From positions 13,615,987 to 13,679,986 of the forward strand of contig CM060696.1 in assembly GCA_030686995.1 (NCBI GenBank): a stretch of DNA of 64,000 bases, in the 5' to 3' direction. The stretch's first letter is position 1. Each line of letters begins with the position of its first letter. Made by a program: the position numbers and the translations under genes. The stretch is from Artemisia argyi (lineage: Eukaryota > Streptophyta > Magnoliopsida > Asterales > Asteraceae). Under the pieces are notes generated by a model, which searched no databases, had not been told where the DNA came from, and was given only the letters and a program-made list of their open reading frames with translations. Positions 58,789 to 64,000 of this stretch are shown here, piece by piece.

Positions 58789-61700
58789 AAGTTCTTGAAT
58801 GCTACTTCTCTTAGGTATGTATTAACTGTGAATCCTACTATATGGCTTACTGCTAAAGTCAAAACTAGGAATGGGGAAAAACATATTTAGGCCATGGTAG
58901 ATGGTCAACAAGTGCTTGTCACTGAATCTTCTATAAGAGAAATTCTTCTCTTAGATGATGAAACAGAGATTAAGTGTCTTGCTAACTCTGCCATTTTTGA
59001 GGGTTTAAATGATTTGGGATATGAGGGCCAACATTCTAATTTAAAATTTCAAAAAGGGCTTCTATGTTCTCAATATAAATTTTTGGTTCACAATCTTCTT
59101 CATTGTTTGAGTTCTAAAATTTCTGAGTGGAATGAGTTCAGTGCTACCATAGCATCTGCTATGATATGCCTGAGCAAAGGAGACCCATTTAATTTTTCAA
59201 ACATGATTTTGGAAGGGATTGCAAAAAGCATCAAAGAGTCTGGTTCTAATTTACTATATCCAAGATTTATACAACTCTTTGTGGAAAACCAAATTTCAAA
59301 AGTAAGAACACATAAAGCCACTTATGTATCTCCTAAGTTGGTTCCAAAAATGTTTACTTTCTTACTCAAAATTGGAATTTCATGCACACTTACACCTTAT
59401 ATGGTGCAAATTATGCAAAATATTCAGTGCGAAGAATCAGGAACTCCCACTGATTCCCATCACAAACCTAATTTTACTGCATCTGTTACACAACCTAAAA
59501 TACTCTACACCCATAGGAAAGCCAACAAGAACACTGAGCAACCTCAGGCTAGTGTTAGGATGTCTATACCAGATGAGGCTGTCCTAGGTGATGGAATGGG
59601 TATGTTGGTGAGGGCTGTCACTACTGCTTCTAGCTTAGCAGCAGAGCAGGACAGTGATAACATAAGTAAGACCCAAACCAAGGCAACATCTAGTTAGGAG
59701 GGTTCTGATGAATCTCAATTCAATGATGGAAACCCTAGCTAAATGGTAAATACAGGGGGCTCAGATGATCAAACTAGGTTTGATGCTGAGTTTAAGTCCC
59801 AAGATTCACCTCTCGGACCATTTTACACAGGTTGAAGTGATGAGGACAGATCAGTGACTAATGAATTGATGGATGATACTATACCACATGACAATGTCAA
59901 TGATTCACCTCTCGGACCAGGTCACATAGGTCGAAGTGATGAGACTAGTATGGAACTCATTAAGAAATTGATTGCTACTTGTACCAACATGGAGCTTAAG
60001 TATGATAATTTGGAGGAAAAGATTCTTGGTCTTCAAACTATTTCTGATGCTCAAGCTAAAAAGATCAGAAGATTACAAAGGAAGATAAAGAATTTAAGAA
60101 AATCAAGATCTTCAACCTCCTTTAAAAGATTGAAGAAAGTGGGCACATCACAGGTGGTTAGTTCTCCTGAACACTCTGTTTCTTTGGAAGAGGATGCTTC
60201 CAAACAGGGGAGGAAGGAAGAGCAGAATGTGGCAATGGGTTCAGGGGAGGCAAATTTGATGAAGGTAGATGGTGCTCAATATGTGGATACTGGTATGGTT
60301 TTAGTGGAGGTTCAAATGAATGATGATATGGAGGTGAAAAGTCCTCAAGATATGGATGGTTTTGTGGTTACAGATAAGCAAGGGAATGAAGCTGTTATAT
60401 AAGAATTGGTTTGTGTCCAAGAAAATATGGTGGAGAAACTCAAGACTTTGGGGCCTGAGCAATTAGTAAAGGCAACAGGGTTGATGGGTGAAGCTTTGAA
60501 AACTTTGGGTGATTCTGTGGATAAAGATGTGGATACTGCTGCTATTACTAACAGGACAAGTAACTATGCTGCTGCACATAACTCTGCTGCTTAGGATTCT
60601 GCTGATCCTGCTGCTAGTGAGAAACTCATTTCTGCTGATGCACAAGGTTCTACTGCTGGATCTAGTGACAAAGCTGATGCTGAGGCAATGGTATTGTTAA
60701 GTAAGAAGACAACAGATGTTCTACCCAAATCACCATCTCAACCAACAACACAACCAAGTCAATCACAACCACAACAACCAACATCCACAATAACATCTCC
60801 ATTACCAAGAATACCTCAAAACAGAGTAGTAATCAGAGAACCTACTGCTTCTAGAAAACAATCAAGTTCAATTTCATGATCAACTGATAAGGGAAAGGGA
60901 AAGGTGATTGAAGAACAGATGATAATGTTTAAAGGGATAGATTACTCTCAGATTCCTTTTCATTATTGGCCCAAAGAGTTACAAATTGAGCATGATGCAG
61001 CTTTTGCAAGAAAGGAACAAGAACAAATTGATATTGAAGATCAACAAATGCTGCAACAAGAAAAAGAAAGGGTTGATAAGGAAACTGAAGATTTGAAGAG
61101 GTATGAGGAATGGGTTAATGAGAAGATAAGAATGGATGATGATATTGAATTATCCAAGCTGGTTAAAATTGAAGAGCAAGAGACTCCAGAATTTGATGTT
61201 AAGGCTTGGATATAAGAATTCACATCTAAGAAAAGGAAAGAAGCTGCTACTGAAAGAAGGAAGATACCTTAAGAATATGAAGGGATGGAGATTGGTACAA
61301 TTGAAACACAAGTCATATCAAGAGGTGTTTAATTTGTATCATTAGGCTAAAAAGGAAATGGATATCTTCTATCCTATGGGTTGTGCAGAAGATCTAGAAC
61401 ATTTTGCTCAAATGAATAAGAAGTTGGTGCCTGAGAAATCAGATAAAGTAGAGCTTATTGAGGTAGAGCAGGTAAAAGAGACAGAGACTAAAATTCCTCC
61501 TAGTCAAAGTGTTAAACGAAAAAGTGTTGGTCATAAGACCTTTGCTAGGAAGAAGAAAAAGATTTCTGAGGAAAGTCGTAGTGACCTGGATAAGGCAGAA
61601 GAAGTTGCAGAAGAAAAGGAGCAAGAGAAAACTCTAGATATTTGATCTGAACTAGAAGAACCAGAGGTTATCAAGGAAAAGCCTTTAGCTGCAAAACATC

Positions 61701-62254
61701 CTATCATCTCATATACTTTCAAGATAAGAGGTGGAAGTGAAGGATATTGGGAATTCATGAGGTCAAATCATGAAGTTCAAGGTTTTATTGAAATTTCACA
61801 GATATTTGATAAGATGGATAGGGATGATGTGATTGCTATATGGAGATTATATAAAGAGAAGTATGATGGAAAGGAAATGAATACTGCTCTTGATATGAAT
61901 CTTGCATTTGAAAAGATAATGTATCGCAGCTTGAAGATTATGTTTGATCCTCAGCCAGGTGAGAGTGAATGGAATGAAATTGGATTCGGCAAGGTACATA
62001 AATGGTTTTTATATCAATCTTGTGGGGTTCATGAGTTAAGAATTGGTGCAGTTACTTTATTTTTGTTGGTGGAGAAGGACTATCCTAGTTTGAATAAGTG
62101 TAAGGAGATACTTAGACAGATGGTTAGACCTGGATTTCTCAAGTGTCAACAACATTATATGTATGATCACCAAGCTTACAAATTGACACAAAAGTATGAA
62201 AAGATCTTGGATCCAACTATCAGAAAAAGCTTTCAAAGAGATCAGAAGATGTAA
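58789..62254 (+). pseudogene. Outer Copia second ORF (extra ORF after RNase H), many stops
   Basis: Continues from 27290-27379 after element D. Frame 1 runs to about 61260, then a frameshift to frame 2 leads to the stop at 62254. An N-terminal globular part (VDGQQVLVTESSIREILLLD, YKFLVHNLLHCLSSKISEWN, SKGDPFNFSNMILEGIAKSI) is followed by Ser/Thr/Pro linkers. Then come a coiled coil (60000-60100, MELKYDNLEEKILGLQ), an SAA-rich stretch (60530-60680), a Gln/Glu-rich coiled coil (61000-61200) and a conserved C-terminal domain (WRLYKEKYDGKEMN, LFLLVEKDYPSLNKCKEILR). Stops include 58888-58890, 59695-59697, 59740-59742, 60400-60402 and 60592-60594. From memory the order matches long proteins in Asteraceae Copia elements; function unknown. 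Confidence 0.75.
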
Positions 62255-62325
62255 GTGTTTGGAAGCATCCTCCTAGTGATTATCTAAGCTTTGAAGAAAC
62301 TTAATCATTTAGAAATAAATATTAA

Positions 62326-62339
62326 GTTTAGGGGAGGAT
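62326..62339 (+). other. Polypurine tract of the outer Copia
   Basis: AGGGGAGGA directly before the 3' LTR start TGTTGGG. The expected plus-strand primer. Confidence 0.8.
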
Positions 62340-62872
62340 TGTTGGGTTTTGAGATTCTGCTGCTCAGAATTTCACTAAGTGTCAAATTGCTGCTAACATG
62401 AATCTGCTGCTAAAGATAATGATTTTGCTGCTAGAGTAATCAAACTGCTAGTATGTGAAAGTGCTGTTGGTGAACCTGTTGCTATAAAGATAGAATTGTA
62501 TACACGAGTGGATAATTATAGAATAGATTGTGTGTATATCTTATACGTTTAGAATATTCTTATCTTGTGTAGAAAGTCATTGTAAACCTAATAGGACTCC
62601 TTGGCCTATAAAAGGAGGTGCCTAGCGTTAGAGTAGGTACGTATTACTTTTTTTTTCGTTTACACTTCAAGGTTGTAAAACCCTAGCATTGTCGAGTGCT
62701 CGTATTATTAATATATTGAAGTGTTGATAGTGAATAACTATTCTTCTTAAGTTAAGCTTTAATATTCCGTGTTTTAGCTTAAGTATAAATTCAAGTCAAC
62801 TTCTATAAAGATCGTTTGCTCAACTGGGATCAACAATACCTCTGATCTTGCACTCCCTGTTGTCACCCAACA
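62340..62872 (+). repeat. 3' LTR of the outer Copia, 533 bp
   Basis: Starts TGTTGGG and ends CCCAACA, giving 7-bp terminal inverted repeats. Its first 140 bp carry six CTGCTGCTA-type words. CCTATAAAAGGAG at about 62607-62619 is a strong TATA box, with the transcript start expected near 62640. The right-hand target duplication would be GTACC (62873-62877); its left copy is outside the window. Confidence 0.9.
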
Positions 62873-63715
62873 GTACCCTGCCCCGAAATAAGTTTGTCGA
62901 AAGTATATGAAGTGCCTCTCTATTGAAGATAATTAAATGCTTGTTACGGTGGTGTAATTTTCATATGTTAACGGTTTACGGTTTTTGAAATATGTAATAT
63001 TTAAAAATAAGAGATGAAAGTGAATTTTAATTAATAAAAAATAAAAAATAAATAAGAGTGGTTCAGATTTACACTTTAACCTCTATCTATTTTTTTAAAT
63101 TTTGTCCCTTAAATCTAATGATTTGTTTGATCCAAATTTGTCCTTCACTTTGTAGTGAATTATGAGTATATTAAATAACTCGACTCACAAAATATAACAT
63201 ATGTTTATCAAGAAATTGTTTCCTAATCATATTGTCATTGTCAATTATAAATGAGTTTTCCTTCTAAACTTTTTTATGTGATTTAATTTATATCCTAACT
63301 TTCTATTAGTTACTTATGTAGAACACTTTTCTCTAACCAAAATATTAAATACTTCAAATGTACATTTAAGTTACCATTTTATATCTTTTTTATATAATAA
63401 AACAAAACTCCTAATGGGGACTTTTGTATTTCGAAGAAAAAGAATATTTCCTTATTAGACAATATTTTAATTATTATTTTTCAATTCATAAATTTAAAAA
63501 TTCGTTTTGTTGATATACTACACAAGTAGAAGATAAATACAAAAAATGTAGATAAGATGCAACTAACAACAGGATTAAACTTTTTAAATGATTATCTAAA
63601 AAGCTACTAGTATAAAAGCTATAATTAAAAATTATAAATCAAACAAAATAAATATTAAATTATTTGTTTTTTAATCAATAAAAATATAGCATTCAAAAAA
63701 TTTTAAAAATAAAAA
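62873..63715. other. AT-rich flank, no gene seen
   Basis: AT-rich sequence right of the outer Copia with no ORF above about 60 codons and no recognised domain. It may be the body of a Helitron ending at 63743 or simple intergenic DNA. Confidence 0.5.
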
Positions 63716-63743
63716 CCAGCGCGTACGCGGGTATTATTACTAG
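63716..63743 (+). other. Second Helitron-type 3' terminus
   Basis: CGCGTACGCG palindrome (63720-63729) within CC...GG arms, an 8-nt spacer TATTATTA, then CTAG (63740-63743) and T. Same layout as 12893-12923. The 5' end was not found. The sequence from 63744 to 64000 shows nothing recognisable. Confidence 0.65.
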
Positions 63744-64000
63744 TCTAGACATACAGTAACATTTAAGTTTTTGTTGCAGGTTTTTTAATATTCGTCAGTA
63801 TTTTGTATGGATTTTATAATGATTAGCATAAGACTATGCAATGACAATCACTTGAGTTTTATCGGGATCCAAGAATCGAAATCTTCTTTAGATGGTGACA
63901 CTTTCATTCATTTACTTTCGTAGAACAATATACTATGTGAAAATTCAAATGAACATTTGAGTTACCATTTTATTTTAGTCGTATAGTAAAGGATTTAGGT

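Larger units (their letters stand above)
1..62872 (+). mobile_element. Outer Ty1/copia LTR retrotransposon (5' part outside window), split by four insertions
   Basis: Domains in order on + are gag zinc knuckle (1-339), gag-pol linker, aspartic protease (18.4-18.8 kb), integrase (21.3-22.2 kb), RT (22.5-23.8 kb), RNase H (23.8-24.6 kb), an extra ORF (27290-27379 plus 58789-62254), a polypurine tract and the 3' LTR at 62340. The protease-integrase-RT order is diagnostic of Ty1/copia; an extra ORF behind RNase H suggests the SIRE/Maximus group. Insertions at 566, 18809, 24938 and 27380, each with a 5-bp target duplication, interrupt it. Removing them leaves about 9.9 kb of native sequence. Frameshifts and many in-frame stops show it is dead and old. 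The 5' LTR lies left of the window. Confidence 0.93.

Noticed and set aside
62873..63715. Possible Helitron body
   Set aside because: No 5' TC end, no captured exon and no Rep/helicase seen, so only the 3' terminus is annotated.
1..64000. CRISPR arrays, bacterial operons, rRNA or intact tRNA genes
   Set aside because: None seen. The sequence is plant transposon DNA; only tRNA-like fragments are present.

Overview
This is plant nuclear DNA, almost entirely a nest of LTR retrotransposons. No intact host gene was recognised. The protein families point to a dicot, most likely Asteraceae: the Copia gag-pol linker, the long ORF behind RNase H and the accessory ORFs of the SIRE-like element match, from memory, proteins common in Tanacetum/Artemisia-type genomes. 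That placement is inference, not a database result.

Layout. (1) An outer Ty1/copia element runs on the + strand from before base 1 to its 3' LTR at 62340-62872. Four insertions split it, each with a 5-bp target-site duplication (TSD). (2) Element A, 566-18175 (TSD CTTTC), is a minus-oriented SIRE-like Copia with 1.28-kb LTRs, an intact gag, no pol and two accessory ORFs. About 10 kb of its interior is non-coding and includes a Helitron-type 3' end and an importin-beta exon fragment. (3) Solo LTR B, 18809-21342 (TSD TTCCC), lies between the protease and integrase of the outer element. (4) Solo LTR C, 24938-26382 (TSD ACAGA), is of the same family as element E. (5) Element D, 27380-58783 (TSD TGGTT), is a minus-oriented chromovirus-like Gypsy that cuts the outer element's second ORF near its start. 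Inside the left LTR of D sits element E, 28454-48806 (TSD AGCTC), a + strand Athila/Tat-like Gypsy coding only for gag-protease. Inside the 3' LTR of E sits element F, 35920-48285 (TSD GGCAT). F has two 4,192-bp LTRs that differ at only about 20 positions by eye, so it is the youngest insertion. The layers are outer Copia > D > E > F.

The most interesting part is the 4-kb interior of F. It has an initiator-Met-type primer-binding site but no recognisable gag or pol. Instead it carries genes on the antisense strand: two related loci for very small two-helix membrane proteins, one of which may be spliced to a second two-helix exon giving a tandem four-helix protein, and between them a 211-residue Q-rich/acidic protein with its own TATA box. 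The outer Copia also carries an antisense ORF with its own TATA box. F has a tRNA-like Pol III-type module in each LTR. E and F both have a perfect hairpin 18-19 bp before the 3' LTR.

Other sequence-level signals: near-palindromic TGACGGCGTCA clusters in E-family LTRs, fold-back modules built on CCGGTCCCCTTAAT in A, TCTGCTGCT words scattered through the outer Copia, long TA tracts, and a second Helitron-type terminus at 63716-63743.
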